64,000 nt of DNA from assembly GCA_014360755.1 (NCBI GenBank), contig JACIWX010000002.1, positions 205,988-269,987 on the forward strand, read 5' to 3'. Below, piece after piece: positions 55,081 through 63,398 of the stretch; position 1 is the stretch's first letter; every line of letters begins with the position of its first letter. This stretch comes from Chloroflexota bacterium. Its GTDB lineage: Bacteria; Chloroflexota; Anaerolineae; UBA2200. The translations under genes were made by a program, and so were the position numbers. The notes below the pieces were generated by a model that ran no database searches, was not told the origin of the DNA, and saw only the letters and a list, made by a program, of their open reading frames with translations.

Positions 55081-55503
55081 ATGAACGTACCAAGGTATTG
55101 GAGAAGCGAAAGGACACGCTATGGACTCGTTGGGGAAATCTGCCGCTCATGCGGCAAGCCGATTTTCCCGCCGCGTGACGTCTGCCCGCATTGTACAGAT
55201 GAAGGGCAAGATGTGCACCCTTTTGGGGGCAAGGGCCAGGTGTACTCCTTTTCGACCGTATACGATGCCCCAGCCGGCTACACGGAATACCAGCCGTACA
55301 CCGTGGCCCTCATCAAGTTAGATGAAGGTCCGCTGGTAACTGCCCAGCTCACCGACGTGGACAACGAAGCAGTCCACATCGGCATGCCGGTGGAAATGGT
55401 CACGCGCAAGATCAAGGAAGAAGGCGAGAACGGGCTGATTATCTACGGATACAAGTTCCGCCCCGTTTTGGAATCGAAATCAAGCAGACCTGACAGGTTT
55501 TAG
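55081..55503 (+). CDS. DUF35 Zn-ribbon/OB-fold protein of the thiolase-HMGCS complex
   Basis: 140 residues. Rubredoxin-like zinc ribbon CRSC-X11-CPHC near residues 22-39, then an OB fold (GKGQVYSFSTVYDAP). In archaea this protein bridges thiolase and HMGCS and channels acetoacetyl-CoA. The stop codon TAG (55501-55503) is the loop of a palindromic repeat, and its last codons (RPDRF) come from the repeat arm. Confidence 0.93.
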   Translation: MNVPRYWRSERTRYGLVGEICRSCGKPIFPPRDVCPHCTDEGQDVHPFGGKGQVYSFSTVYDAPAGYTEYQPYTVALIKLDEGPLVTAQLTDVDNEAVHIGMPVEMVTRKIKEEGENGLIIYGYKFRPVLESKSSRPDRF

Positions 55504-55518
55504 AAACCTGTCAGGTCT
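55486..55518. repeat. 33-bp palindrome at convergent gene ends
   Basis: Perfect 15-bp arms (55486-55500 and 55504-55518) around TAG. Shares AGACC-N4-AGGTTT-N3-AAACCT-N4-GGTCT with the palindrome at 9769-9803, with a different but self-complementary N4. It contains the stop of the DUF35 gene and touches the stop of the leftward glycosyltransferase gene. Confidence 0.75.
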
Positions 55519-57013
55519 AGTTGCTCACGCGTTTGTAAATAGTAAAATCGGTCTTTCGAGGCCCAGGCAAGGTGGCAACTGGTTGATACTCTTGGTCAAA
55601 GCGGGGATTTGCCCTGATGCTCGCCAAAGCCCGATCAAAGTCTGGCAGATAGACATAGTAGTCCGGTTTGTAATGCCAGAACCCCCATGCAAAATCCCCT
55701 GCCGCAATATGAGGAACAATGTTAGGCAATACCAAACCCGCCAGGTCAATAATGCGGTTCTCCGTATAGTACCCGAGATAGCCTATCTCAATAAACGCAA
55801 TGCTCTCCGAAGGCTTGGTGTGGTCGCGAAACCACTGGCTCAGCGCCGTATAACTCGGTCCCCTGGGATCGCCCTTGTACGACCTCATGGCATGGACTGT
55901 TGGCTTTGCCAGTAGAAAAACAAAGGCAGCGATAAAGAGAATGGATAGAGCCAAAGCAAGCCTATGCGGCTTTAGGTACATGGTGAGCATCTCCACAACC
56001 TGAATCATCCCCAATCCAAAGAGCAGGTTCAAAACAAACAAGATGGGAAGCTGATACCACAAATAACCTGGCACGTTGAGCACTGTGTACCCCACAAGAT
56101 ACAGGACGATCCAGCCTACTAGGATGAACCATTGACGCTTGCGTAGTAGCACATCAAGTAATCCAATAAGCACCGTCAGCCACCAGAGATTGAACCAAGG
56201 CCATGTGGCATAGGCAAATGACTTCCCCCATTGGGGCACCCAATCCATGATCAACTGCTGCACAAAGGGACGCCACAATGGGTTTTGACCTTGGGCTTGT
56301 TTCGTCGCCAGCGTATTGGGCAGAAAAGAGCCAAAGGTCCGTTGGGCATAGACAACCCAGAGGGAAACAGGGAGTGCAAAACCGACGAGAAGCTGTAAAA
56401 GGCTGGACACGAATTTGCTGCCCTCCGCTTTAGCCTTCCATTGTCGCACCAAAAGGGCTATCGCGAGTATCACCAGGACCAATACCCCTTCCCCGCGTGT
56501 GAGAAACAACAAGCCTGCTATCCACCCCGTCAACCAACAATGTCCTCTCAGCAAAAGGGAAATGCTCAACACGAGGAGGAAGGCAAAGGGATAAGCCTCC
56601 ATCCCCAGAAAGTCAATCCACCCTGACCCGGTCACAACCAGCGCCAAGAGACACACCTGCCAATTCGCCAACCCCCATTCCTTGCGAAAGAAAAAGAACA
56701 CCCACAGGATGCCCAGCCAGCAGAACGCGCTGAGAAAGACGGCAAGGACAGGGAGACTGACCTGGGGAAGGAGCAAAGCCAACCCCGCCACGGTGAGCGT
56801 AAACAGAGGCGTCGTCGTCCCCAGGACGGCGGGTGGATGGTTCAATACAAAGCCATTTCCCCGCGCGAGATTTTTGGCATACGTGAGCGTGATATAAGCA
56901 TCATCGTTCAAAAAAGGGGGATAGCGATACGCAGTGAGCAACGGGAACAAACTACAGCACACAAGCAAAATAACGGTAAGCAATGAGGAATGCGGCAAAA
57001 TCTTGTTTCGCAC
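55517..57013 (-). CDS. Membrane glycosyltransferase, GT-C fold (ArnT/DUF2029-like)
   Basis: 498 residues from GTG 57013, which has AAGGAG seven bases upstream. After a first membrane helix the GT-C catalytic loop FLNDDAYITLTYAKNLARG with its Asp pair appears near residue 33, then about nine membrane helices and a C-terminal soluble part with IDLAGLVLPNIVP. The frame runs on upstream without a stop into a lnt fragment, making an apparent 663-codon fusion, but the internal RBS and change in base composition indicate two genes. Donor is probably a polyprenyl-phosphate sugar. Confidence 0.82.
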   Translation of the reverse strand: MRNKILPHSSLLTVILLVCCSLFPLLTAYRYPPFLNDDAYITLTYAKNLARGNGFVLNHPPAVLGTTTPLFTLTVAGLALLLPQVSLPVLAVFLSAFCWLGILWVFFFFRKEWGLANWQVCLLALVVTGSGWIDFLGMEAYPFAFLLVLSISLLLRGHCWLTGWIAGLLFLTRGEGVLVLVILAIALLVRQWKAKAEGSKFVSSLLQLLVGFALPVSLWVVYAQRTFGSFLPNTLATKQAQGQNPLWRPFVQQLIMDWVPQWGKSFAYATWPWFNLWWLTVLIGLLDVLLRKRQWFILVGWIVLYLVGYTVLNVPGYLWYQLPILFVLNLLFGLGMIQVVEMLTMYLKPHRLALALSILFIAAFVFLLAKPTVHAMRSYKGDPRGPSYTALSQWFRDHTKPSESIAFIEIGYLGYYTENRIIDLAGLVLPNIVPHIAAGDFAWGFWHYKPDYYVYLPDFDRALASIRANPRFDQEYQPVATLPGPRKTDFTIYKRVSN

Positions 57014-57625
57014 GGCTTGGCTCCTTTTCGCCCGCTTGAATGAAGGATAACGCAAAGCGTTCTTCTGGTCAAGTGGCGGTTGCGCTTGCGCCAGGGCATA
57101 GTTAACCAGCAGGATGAGCAGGCTCAGCCCGTAGACGCCCAAGAGGCTCACCGGCTGGATCAGCCAAGGTTGGGCGTAGAGGGCATAGGCGGCAAAGCCC
57201 CAGGTGCCCAGCACGGGGATCACGCCGCGGATGAGTTCGATGCCCACCCACACCGATGGGCCGTGGAGCACCAGCCAGCGGTAGCCGGTGCGGGCGTGAA
57301 AGGCCCGCTCGCGGGCGCCGACCAGCCCGGCGATGAGGGCGATGATGAGCGGCAGCGCTCGCATGAACCACGGCCCACCGGCGAACATGAAGCCAAAGTA
57401 GCCGGCGAAAAAACCGCCGATGCCCAGGGCGGGTGCCAGGCCCGACAGCCGGGCCGGCAGCACCCGATGCTGGGCGACAACCATCGGCACCAGCCCGACC
57501 CAGATCAACGGCCAGAGATCGAAAGGCGGAAAGGCCAGGGTGAACGAGAGCGCGCTGAGCAGCGATAGTCCGATCCCTGAGAGCAGACCTTGCTAAAGGC
57601 GACCGGCAGAACCCGATGGCGCCAT
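57014..57625 (-). pseudogene. lnt (apolipoprotein N-acyltransferase) 5' fragment with amber stop
   Basis: ATG 57625 has AAGGAG nine bases upstream. After ten codons a TAG (57595-57593) interrupts, and the same frame continues with FTLAFPPFDLWPLIWVGLVPM and LGTWGFAAYALYAQPWLIQPVSLLGVYGLS (motif SLLGVYGLS), the N-terminal membrane region of Lnt. The nitrilase-like catalytic domain is absent: sequence switches near 57050 into the glycosyltransferase. The fragment cannot be a working acyltransferase. Confidence 0.85.
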
Positions 57626-57642
57626 AGCGACTGACTCCTTGT

Positions 57643-60033
57643 TTACGGCTCAATCACCACCGACGACAGGGCGTGTTGGAACATCTCTTCCAGGCCGGCG
57701 AGTTGGCCGGCGTCGGGGGCGCTCACGAACAGGTCTACGGCGCGGCGGACGCCATCCTGCTGGATCACGACCAGCACGTGGCTCTCCACGGCCTGAACGG
57801 GGGCCTGACCGGCCCCCTCGGCCTCACCATAGACCTCCACGGTGAAGCGCCGACCGCTGCCCCAGGCCAGTTCCACCGGCTGCGCATCGAGGACTTGGGC
57901 CGGCTGTGGCAGCAGCACGGCCTCCGGTTCCTGCGGCGGCTCCAGAATAGCCCAACGCACGCCCAGGCGCAGGGCGTCGTCCTCGGACGGACGCCATACC
58001 CCGGGCTCCGTTTGCACCCAATGGGCGGGCACCTCCAGCGAGAGTCTGGCCTCGGCCAGGCTGACGTGTGCGTACCCGGCCGGGGAGGCGCTGAGGGTCT
58101 GGCGGTAGGTGTAGGCCTGGCCGTCCCAGCCATAGACGTCGGTAGATGCGGCCGCCGGGCCGTAGCCGGCCAGGATCTCGACCAGGCCGTCGCCGTCCAC
58201 ATCTTCCAGGCGCACGCCATTCTCGCCAAAGGCCTCCTGCCCGTCAAAGTAGCCGCCGCGGGGGCGCAGCAGGCCATAGCCCGCCTCCGACCAGGCAACG
58301 ATCTGGAGGGTCTCTCCGGCGGCGCCCATGGCCTGCAGGCACAGCACCTCCGGCCGGTCGTCGTCGTCGTCGTTGATGTCCCGCACCTCCAGGCTTTCGG
58401 CGCGGTCGCCGGCCAGGGCCTCGCTGTGCCAGGCCATCTCGTAGCCGGCCACCGCCTCCGGCGATGTGCTGGAGGTCAGCACCAACAGGTTCAGAGCATC
58501 ATACCCCAGCCGGTCGGGCGACCCCCCAAAGCCGACCAGGAAGATCAGTTCCGCCGCGCCATCCCCGTCCAGGTCGCCCGAGGCCTGGGCGAGCACTTCT
58601 GCCGAGTCGGGCAGGAGCAGGGTGGGGTCATCGGCCGGCTGCTGGGTGGGCGGCAAGGGCGGTGCATCGAGGTTGAAGGGGAAGGTAGCGACGATGTTGG
58701 GTCCGCCGGGCTGGTAGGCGCGCACCATGTATTGCACGCCCAGGCGGAGGGCCTCGCCTTCCGGCAGCGGGGCTACCAGCTCCCAGGCCCCCTGGCGCAC
58801 GGGCGCGCAGACATCCACCGGCCACCAGGCTTGTAGCACGCCGTCGGCCCACAGTTCGGCGCTCACGCAGGCGCCATCGGGCAGGGTGCTCTGGCCGCGC
58901 ACGATGACCTGCTCACTGGTCACCTCTACGCCTTGGATAGTGATGCGACCGCCGGGCGCCTGGCCCTCCTCGGCTGCCACGATTTCGACGCGGACGTTGT
59001 CCACGTAGTAGGTCATCTCCGTCTCCCACACGGCGCTGATGCCCAGCGCCACCCAGACCCGCCCCCCGGGGTTGGCGGGCAGATGCAAGTCATACGTGTA
59101 GGTCTTCCAGCCCGTCACCTGGTTGGCCGTCTGGCTCAGGTCAAAGTCCTGTTCAGCGGTGGGAGGCCGGGGGCCCGCGTAGGCGGCGACGTGCGCCAGG
59201 GTGTTAAAGCTCTCCGACTCGCTCCACAGGTCGAAGGTCAGCCGTACGCGCAGGGGCCCATCGCCGGCGACCTCGAACGGACGCGCCAGCCAGATGGTGC
59301 CGTCATCCTGTTTGCCATCCAGGGTGAAGCGAGCCGACGACGATCCTTCATTCGCCTGATCGGCGCTCTGTTCGATGCTCCAGAAGACGGGCTGCCCGGG
59401 GTTCGCCGGGTCTTGGGGCACATCGGCGCCCGCTTCCCAACCTTCCAGCCCGGCCTCAAACCCTTCCTGGAAGACGACCGGCTCTGTCGCCGGGCCGTCA
59501 TCGTGGCTCTGCGGAGCTGGACAGGCCTCCAGCGCTGCTTTCGTGGGCCATTCGCCCCGGAAGGGCTCCCGCGTTCCCTCACCCACCCTGATGGGGACTA
59601 CGTCAACGATGGGGCCGGTGGGTTGATGGACCACCAGCGCCAGGCCATAGGTTCCCGCCGCGAGGTCGGCAGGCAGGTCGACGCTCACATCGCGGGCGAA
59701 CCCTCCGCCCGACTCCAGGCTGAAGTCCTGCTGGGTCAGCGAGATGACCCTGTAAGAGGGCAGGGGCTCCAGCAACTGCACACAGAGACGGCCGTCCCAG
59801 TGCCGATCGGTGTTGTTCTGGACGGCCAGGTGCATGGTCTCCGTTGTGCCGGGGACAAAGCCCTCGGTGTAGCTTTCCCAAGTGACCTCGGCGCCGTCCT
59901 CGCCTGCAATGTGCAGGCTGAAGGACTGGCGTGCCGCCTCGTCCGGTGTCGGCCCGACGGCGGGCGTACACGCCACCAGCAGGCTCAGGATGCTGAAAGC
60001 ACACAAGAGGTGAAGAGAGTATCTCTTAGTCAT
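57643..60033 (-). CDS. Large lipoprotein with FG-GAP/VCBS-like repeats
   Basis: 796 residues. Lipobox LLVAC gives Cys22. Residues about 40-150 form an Ig-like domain, 185-360 resemble a jelly-roll carbohydrate-binding domain (YVDNVRVEIV), and two calcium-type repeats GDLDGDGAAELIF and EDVDGDGLVEILAGYG lie in residues 500-640. RBS AAGGAG before ATG 60033. The gene is clearly richer in G+C than its surroundings. Likely an outer-surface protein; no enzyme activity recognised. Long open frames on the opposite strand are composition shadows. Confidence 0.8.
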   Translation of the reverse strand: MTKRYSLHLLCAFSILSLLVACTPAVGPTPDEAARQSFSLHIAGEDGAEVTWESYTEGFVPGTTETMHLAVQNNTDRHWDGRLCVQLLEPLPSYRVISLTQQDFSLESGGGFARDVSVDLPADLAAGTYGLALVVHQPTGPIVDVVPIRVGEGTREPFRGEWPTKAALEACPAPQSHDDGPATEPVVFQEGFEAGLEGWEAGADVPQDPANPGQPVFWSIEQSADQANEGSSSARFTLDGKQDDGTIWLARPFEVAGDGPLRVRLTFDLWSESESFNTLAHVAAYAGPRPPTAEQDFDLSQTANQVTGWKTYTYDLHLPANPGGRVWVALGISAVWETEMTYYVDNVRVEIVAAEEGQAPGGRITIQGVEVTSEQVIVRGQSTLPDGACVSAELWADGVLQAWWPVDVCAPVRQGAWELVAPLPEGEALRLGVQYMVRAYQPGGPNIVATFPFNLDAPPLPPTQQPADDPTLLLPDSAEVLAQASGDLDGDGAAELIFLVGFGGSPDRLGYDALNLLVLTSSTSPEAVAGYEMAWHSEALAGDRAESLEVRDINDDDDDRPEVLCLQAMGAAGETLQIVAWSEAGYGLLRPRGGYFDGQEAFGENGVRLEDVDGDGLVEILAGYGPAAASTDVYGWDGQAYTYRQTLSASPAGYAHVSLAEARLSLEVPAHWVQTEPGVWRPSEDDALRLGVRWAILEPPQEPEAVLLPQPAQVLDAQPVELAWGSGRRFTVEVYGEAEGAGQAPVQAVESHVLVVIQQDGVRRAVDLFVSAPDAGQLAGLEEMFQHALSSVVIEP

Positions 60034-60326
60034 TGAAAAGTCTCCTTACCAGAGAATGATGCGCCTTAAAGACGCCCTAGATGGGGTATTGGTTCCCCCC
60101 TGGTAGCACGCAGAGCAAAGTCTACAACAGACTCGCCGATGGGGCAACGTTGCCGATTAGGGCGTTCCGAGCAGTTAGATATTGAGGTGAACCTTCATAT
60201 TGGCTCCAGAAACTCCCACCAGATAGTTGACGCACTCGCCTCAATTACAGCCGCCTCGCCGACCCTCAAACCGATCCATTCATGTGAGGACTTGCACCCC
60301 ATAAGAAGCACCAAGTTAGCTTGGCG
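60034..60326. other. Gap with no recognised gene
   Basis: About 290 bases between the lipoprotein start and the first attC-like site. No gene, repeat or RNA recognised. It probably holds the lipoprotein promoter and possibly debris of a lost cassette. Confidence 0.4.
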
Positions 60327-60402
60327 CACTAACGGCTGGCGCATCAGCCGCACGCGGAAGAGCGAAGCGAGCAGAGCGTGTCGGTTGAACGGCGTGTTAG
60401 CC
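60327..60402. repeat. attC-like site a (3' of the nuclease cassette)
   Basis: An imperfect palindrome of about 76 bases bounded by CACTAAC and GTTAGCC, close to the RYYYAAC/GTTRRRY cores of integron attC sites. Inner arms GGCTGGCGCATCAGCCG and CGGTTGAACGGCG are partly complementary. It ends 13 bases before the nuclease stop codon, the usual position at a cassette 3' end. Confidence 0.65.
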
Positions 60403-60415
60403 AGCCCTTTCTTAA

Positions 60416-61423
60416 CTAAATCCCAAAGTAACTCTTAACGTCGTTAATGTAGTCGGGATGCAACTCGTAGACGTGCCCTCTCTCAGAAACGAGAATCAAG
60501 GGTTCTTTACCCAAGCTGTCAGCCCGCATAGTGATACCCGCTCGTGCACCCGCCAACTGCATACCACCTATTTGGGAGTTCCCTGTCTCGCTCTGCCACT
60601 CCTCAATCAGTTTGCGACGAGGAATTTTGCCCCCTTGCCTTGCCAAAACCTTAAACAGAGCACGTTGGTTCGGTTTCGAATCCGAAAGAAACTGGTGAAT
60701 CTCCTCTCTAGCCCACGCCCCTTTTCCTACTGCTGTTGACGTTTCCTCCTCTTCCTCTGCCGGCAAAGAGCGACGCAAAGCCGCGATCTCGATTATCACT
60801 CTGACCAAATATCCCACATCAATCGTGTCAAGGGGCAAAAGGATACTTTGTATTTTCTGGTCCACGTCTTTGAGTTCCAACGAGTCCAAATCCACCTTGA
60901 GCTTGAGAAGGCTTAACAAATCAGCACAAGAGATGAGGCGTATCCGGTCACGCCAAGTACTACCACGAATTTGATCAGCTAATGGTGTGGTGTCACCTTC
61001 GCCAACAACATAAAGACCAAACACCTTTTCATCAAGGACCGCTTCAGCGGCTTTTATCTCTTGCAGGTATTCACCCAACTGCCCAATGTCGTGGGCGATC
61101 CACGTTCCCGATTTGACCTCAAGCACTATGTGCTCGCCCATTGCTTTTTTCCATACACCATCAAAACTCTTTCCTTCCTTGGAAGGGCTATAGCGGCCAA
61201 AGCCCACTTCGAAACCAAGATGCTGGCCCAAAGCCACCACAATATCCTGCAAGTGCTTGGGGAGTTTTTGAGCAATGGCTTCTTGTATCCACGCTTCGAA
61301 GTTCTCATATTGCCACTTGGGTTGGGTAATGAACGCACGAAAGGTCTGAGAGGCGCGATTGCCATCTTTCAGATCTTCACCCAAAAGTTGATTGATGCTG
61401 GCTAGCGAAATGTGCTCTTGCAT
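60416..61423 (-). CDS. PD-(D/E)XK nuclease-like protein (integron cassette gene)
   Basis: 335 residues. The restriction-like core SFDGVWKKA...IVLEVKSGTW gives Asp88, Glu102 and Lys104, a D-X13-EXK active site. The C-terminal third has a separate domain with LISCADLLSLL and a winged-helix-like end. RBS GGAGG before ATG 61423. No methylase gene is adjacent, so it is not a standard restriction pair. It sits between two attC-like sites and reads in the cassette direction. A role in defence or DNA processing is inferred. Confidence 0.75.
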   Translation of the reverse strand: MQEHISLASINQLLGEDLKDGNRASQTFRAFITQPKWQYENFEAWIQEAIAQKLPKHLQDIVVALGQHLGFEVGFGRYSPSKEGKSFDGVWKKAMGEHIVLEVKSGTWIAHDIGQLGEYLQEIKAAEAVLDEKVFGLYVVGEGDTTPLADQIRGSTWRDRIRLISCADLLSLLKLKVDLDSLELKDVDQKIQSILLPLDTIDVGYLVRVIIEIAALRRSLPAEEEEETSTAVGKGAWAREEIHQFLSDSKPNQRALFKVLARQGGKIPRRKLIEEWQSETGNSQIGGMQLAGARAGITMRADSLGKEPLILVSERGHVYELHPDYINDVKSYFGI

Positions 61424-61459
61424 TGCTATCCTCCGCTGTAGTCCGTGCAATACTCGGGT

Positions 61460-61581
<122 letters not shown>

Positions 61582-61608
61582 GCATTTTCCAAAGGGTAGA
61601 ACACTGCT

Positions 61609-61834
61609 TCACCTATACTTGAGCAACTCTTCCACATCCAGTCCAATGTCTTTGGCTATTTGCCGTAGCAGAATCGGCGAAATATCGCGCCCTTTATGAA
61701 AAGGCACGGTTGTATTCCGACCGTCTGGATGGCGGTATTGCCTGTGTGAGCCTCTTTGACGCACTTCCACGAAGCCAAGCTTTTTCCAAGATTGCTACCA
61801 CTTCTTGCGGCTTGAGAACAGGATACTTGCCCAT
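61609..61834 (-). pseudogene. hicA: hicA toxin gene with one-base frameshift
   Basis: Starts [18 protein letters not shown] at ATG 61834, 2 bases after hicB. One extra A in a run of five A then shifts the frame; beyond it [20 protein letters not shown] and [17 protein letters not shown] follow perfectly to a TGA at 61609. The intact reading would be a typical HicA mRNA interferase of about 75 residues with its catalytic His in GSHRQY. Mutation, sequencing error or programmed slippage are all possible. Confidence 0.85.
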
Positions 61835-61836
61835 GG

Positions 61837-62046
61837 TTAGGCGACCACCACCACTTGTGTACCGATGAACTCGGTTTCAAGCGCTGGCTCTCCGTCTTCA
61901 AGCAGCATCTCAATCACCTCGCGAAGATTTCTTTGTAATTCATCAAGTGTTTCTGCTTGTGTGTGCGCTCCAGGGAAACCTGGTACATAGCCAACGTACA
62001 AACCTGTATCAGGACACTTTTCAACAACTGCTGAAAAAGTTCTCAT
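61837..62046 (-). CDS. hicB: HicB-family antitoxin
   Basis: 69 residues: partial RNase H-like HicB fold with VEKCPDTGLYVGYVPGFPGAHTQAET (key YVPGFPGAHTQAET) and LDELQRNLREVIEMLLEDG. No C-terminal DNA-binding domain, as in short HicB forms. ATG 62046 has GGAGG eight bases upstream. hicB precedes hicA, the less common order. Confidence 0.9.
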   Translation of the reverse strand: MRTFSAVVEKCPDTGLYVGYVPGFPGAHTQAETLDELQRNLREVIEMLLEDGEPALETEFIGTQVVVVA

Positions 62047-62091
62047 ATTGTCCACCTCCGTAAACAATCCTCTGCATCGGTGACGCACTGC

Positions 62092-62174
62092 GCCCAACGG
62101 CGCAGCGGATGAGCCGCACGCAGCGGGGGCGCGCTAGCGACACTGCCAGTGTCGGCTCCAACCGCTGCTTAGGC
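62092..62174. repeat. attC-like site c (between integrase side and hicBA)
   Basis: Begins with GCCCAAC (a full RYYYAAC core) and ends with CTTAGGC (one base off GTTRRRY). Arms GGCGCAGCGGATGAGCCG and CGGCTCCAACCGCTGC are complementary with small gaps, giving an 83-base imperfect palindrome. Confidence 0.7.
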
Positions 62175-62227
62175 CGCCACGAGCGGAGCAAGCGGGGGCA
62201 TAACCAGCGGACGGAGTCCGCCGCGCC

Positions 62228-62276
62228 GTTACGCGAGACGCGGAGAGAGCGTAGCGAGCGAAGCGTCTCGCGTAAC
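62228..62276. repeat. Long perfect inverted repeat next to the integron
   Basis: Arms of 14 bases (62228-62241 and 62263-62276) are exact complements and begin/end with GTTACGC and GCGTAAC. The 21-base loop holds GCGTAGCGAGCG. It may be the remains of attI or of another attC. Confidence 0.6.
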
Positions 62277-62283
62277 TACTGAT

Positions 62284-62300
62284 TATACGGAATCCGTATA
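62284..62300. promoter_or_regulatory. 17-bp palindrome upstream of the integrase promoter
   Basis: TATACGG-AAT-CCGTATA. Not a LexA-type site. It lies 14 bases before the -35 of the integrase promoter, so an operator is possible. Confidence 0.45.
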
Positions 62301-62313
62301 TCCCTCCGAATTG

Positions 62314-62342
62314 TTGACTTTTGCGGAATTGCCGGCTACAAT
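62314..62342 (+). promoter_or_regulatory. Promoter of the integrase remnant
   Basis: TTGACT (62314-62319), 17 bases, TACAAT (62337-62342), 35 bases before ATG 62378. The position corresponds to the Pint promoter of integrons. Confidence 0.65.
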
Positions 62343-62377
62343 GGCGACTACTTTCCATTTTAGCACAAGGGGCTAAA

Positions 62378-62591
62378 ATGTCAACTTCGCTGCAAGAGCC
62401 AACCCAAACTGCATCTGCGCCAAGGCTTTTGGACTCCGTGTGCGATGCGCTACGACATCAGCACCGTCCAGGAATTGTTGGGCCACAAAGACGTACGCCC
62501 CACCATGATTGACACCCACGTCCTGCAACGTGGTGGAATGGCCGTGCGCAGCCCACTGGATTCACTGTATGGTTCCCCTGTTTTGCCGTAA
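62378..62591 (+). pseudogene. intI: Integron integrase (IntI) with centre deleted
   Basis: The first 26 codons (from ATG 62378, with AAGGGG upstream) end [12 protein letters not shown], an IntI N-terminus. At about 62448 the frame changes and the sequence jumps to an IntI C-terminus: [16 protein letters not shown], then THVLQRGG and VRSPLDSL. Most of the protein (roughly 250 residues, estimated from family length) is missing. The catalytic Tyr of TTMIYTH is also replaced: PTMIDTH. It reads away from the cassettes on its left, as a real integron integrase does. Confidence 0.88.
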
Positions 62592-62625
62592 AGCGGATTG
62601 CTTTCAGCACCACGCATTTCATGGT

Positions 62626-62895
62626 TTAATAATGGTACCGCGCCTGAAGGAAGTCAATGCGTTCTTCTCGGACAAGATACACGATACGGTGTTCCTGCGT
62701 CAGACGGCGCGACCACACACCCGGCGCAAGGTACTTCAGTGGCTCAGGCTTGCCGATACCATGAAAAGGGTCGCGCAAAATGGCCTCAATGAGACGGAAT
62801 GCACGCAGCGCAAGTTTACGGTCCGTCTCAACCCAATAGCGCAAATCCTCAATGAACTCCGGCTGAAAAACTGCTTCACGCTGCCTCTTCGTCAA
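62626..62895 (-). CDS. yoeB: YoeB-family mRNA interferase toxin
   Basis: 89 residues. LRYWVETDRKLALRAFRLIEAIL, GKPEPLKYLAPGVWSRRLTQEHRIVYLV (key WSRRLTQEHRIVY) and the C-terminal ARYHY match Txe/YoeB. It overlaps the antitoxin gene by 20 bases. Confidence 0.93.
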   Translation of the reverse strand: MTKRQREAVFQPEFIEDLRYWVETDRKLALRAFRLIEAILRDPFHGIGKPEPLKYLAPGVWSRRLTQEHRIVYLVREERIDFLQARYHY

Positions 62896-63166
62896 GCCCG
62901 ACCTCCCTGCGCAGTTCTGCGACAGTTTGTGGAGCAGGGATATCCTTCAGAGCACGGCCCAGCGCAGAGAGCAAGCGTTCCGCATTCTTAGGTGAGCGCA
63001 GCAGGTAGGCGGTTTCCATCAGGCTGGAGAGTTCTGAAGCAGAGATCAACGCCACATCCTCGCCTCCGCGTCGCTGAATGATGACCACTTCCCGATTGGC
63101 AATAACCTCGTCAAGGAGCTTGGCCAGGTTAGCCCGTGCCTGTGTATAGGTCGTTTGGATCGTCAT
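62876..63166 (-). CDS. yefM: Phd/YefM-family antitoxin
   Basis: 96 residues. QTTYTQARANLAKLLDEV at the N-terminus and VIIQRRGGEDVALISASELSSLMET (key RRGGEDVALIS) are diagnostic; the acidic C-terminus would neutralise YoeB. RBS AGGAGG precedes ATG 63166. Autoregulation is suggested by a palindrome over its -10. Confidence 0.93.
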   Translation of the reverse strand: MTIQTTYTQARANLAKLLDEVIANREVVIIQRRGGEDVALISASELSSLMETAYLLRSPKNAERLLSALGRALKDIPAPQTVAELRREVGLDEEAA

Positions 63167-63182
63167 GATTACCTCCTATATC

Positions 63183-63221
63183 GTACAGACATACTGTACA
63201 ACAATTAGTTCCAAATGTCAA
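63183..63221 (-). promoter_or_regulatory. yefM-yoeB promoter with overlapping operator
   Basis: Minus strand: TTGACA (63221-63216), 17 bases, TACAGT (63198-63193). The palindrome GTACAG-N5-CTGTAC (63183-63199) covers the -10, as expected for YefM repression. Confidence 0.8.
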
Positions 63222-63267
63222 GATGCAACCCGAACTTTGACAGCCCGATGCTTATGGGGTATAGTCT

Positions 63268-63398
63268 GAGAGTGTTGAAAAAGCCTTTCCAATGTCATGC
63301 TGAACGAAGTGAAGCATCTCGCAGTACTTGGGGAAACACGGCTGAAGTTACGCGAGACCCTTCGCTTCGCTCAGTGTGACAAGATTTTCAACACTCTC
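63268..63398 (-). mobile_element. 131-bp MITE-like element, copy 3
   Basis: Same element as at 18951 and 20656 but in reverse orientation, again 131 bases, with a 7-bp duplication ATAGTCT at 63261-63267 and 63399-63405. It lies between the yefM promoter and the mevalonate kinase gene. Confidence 0.9.

Noticed and set aside
57673..60036. Two long plus-strand open frames (57673-58836 and 58933-60036) in the GC-rich region
   Set aside because: They lie antisense to the 796-residue lipoprotein gene, have low-complexity Gly/Arg/Ala composition and no recognisable domains; long shadow frames are expected at high GC.
60139..60438. Plus-strand 99-codon frame upstream of the nuclease gene
   Set aside because: Its second half is read through the attC-like palindrome and it has no RBS or known domain.
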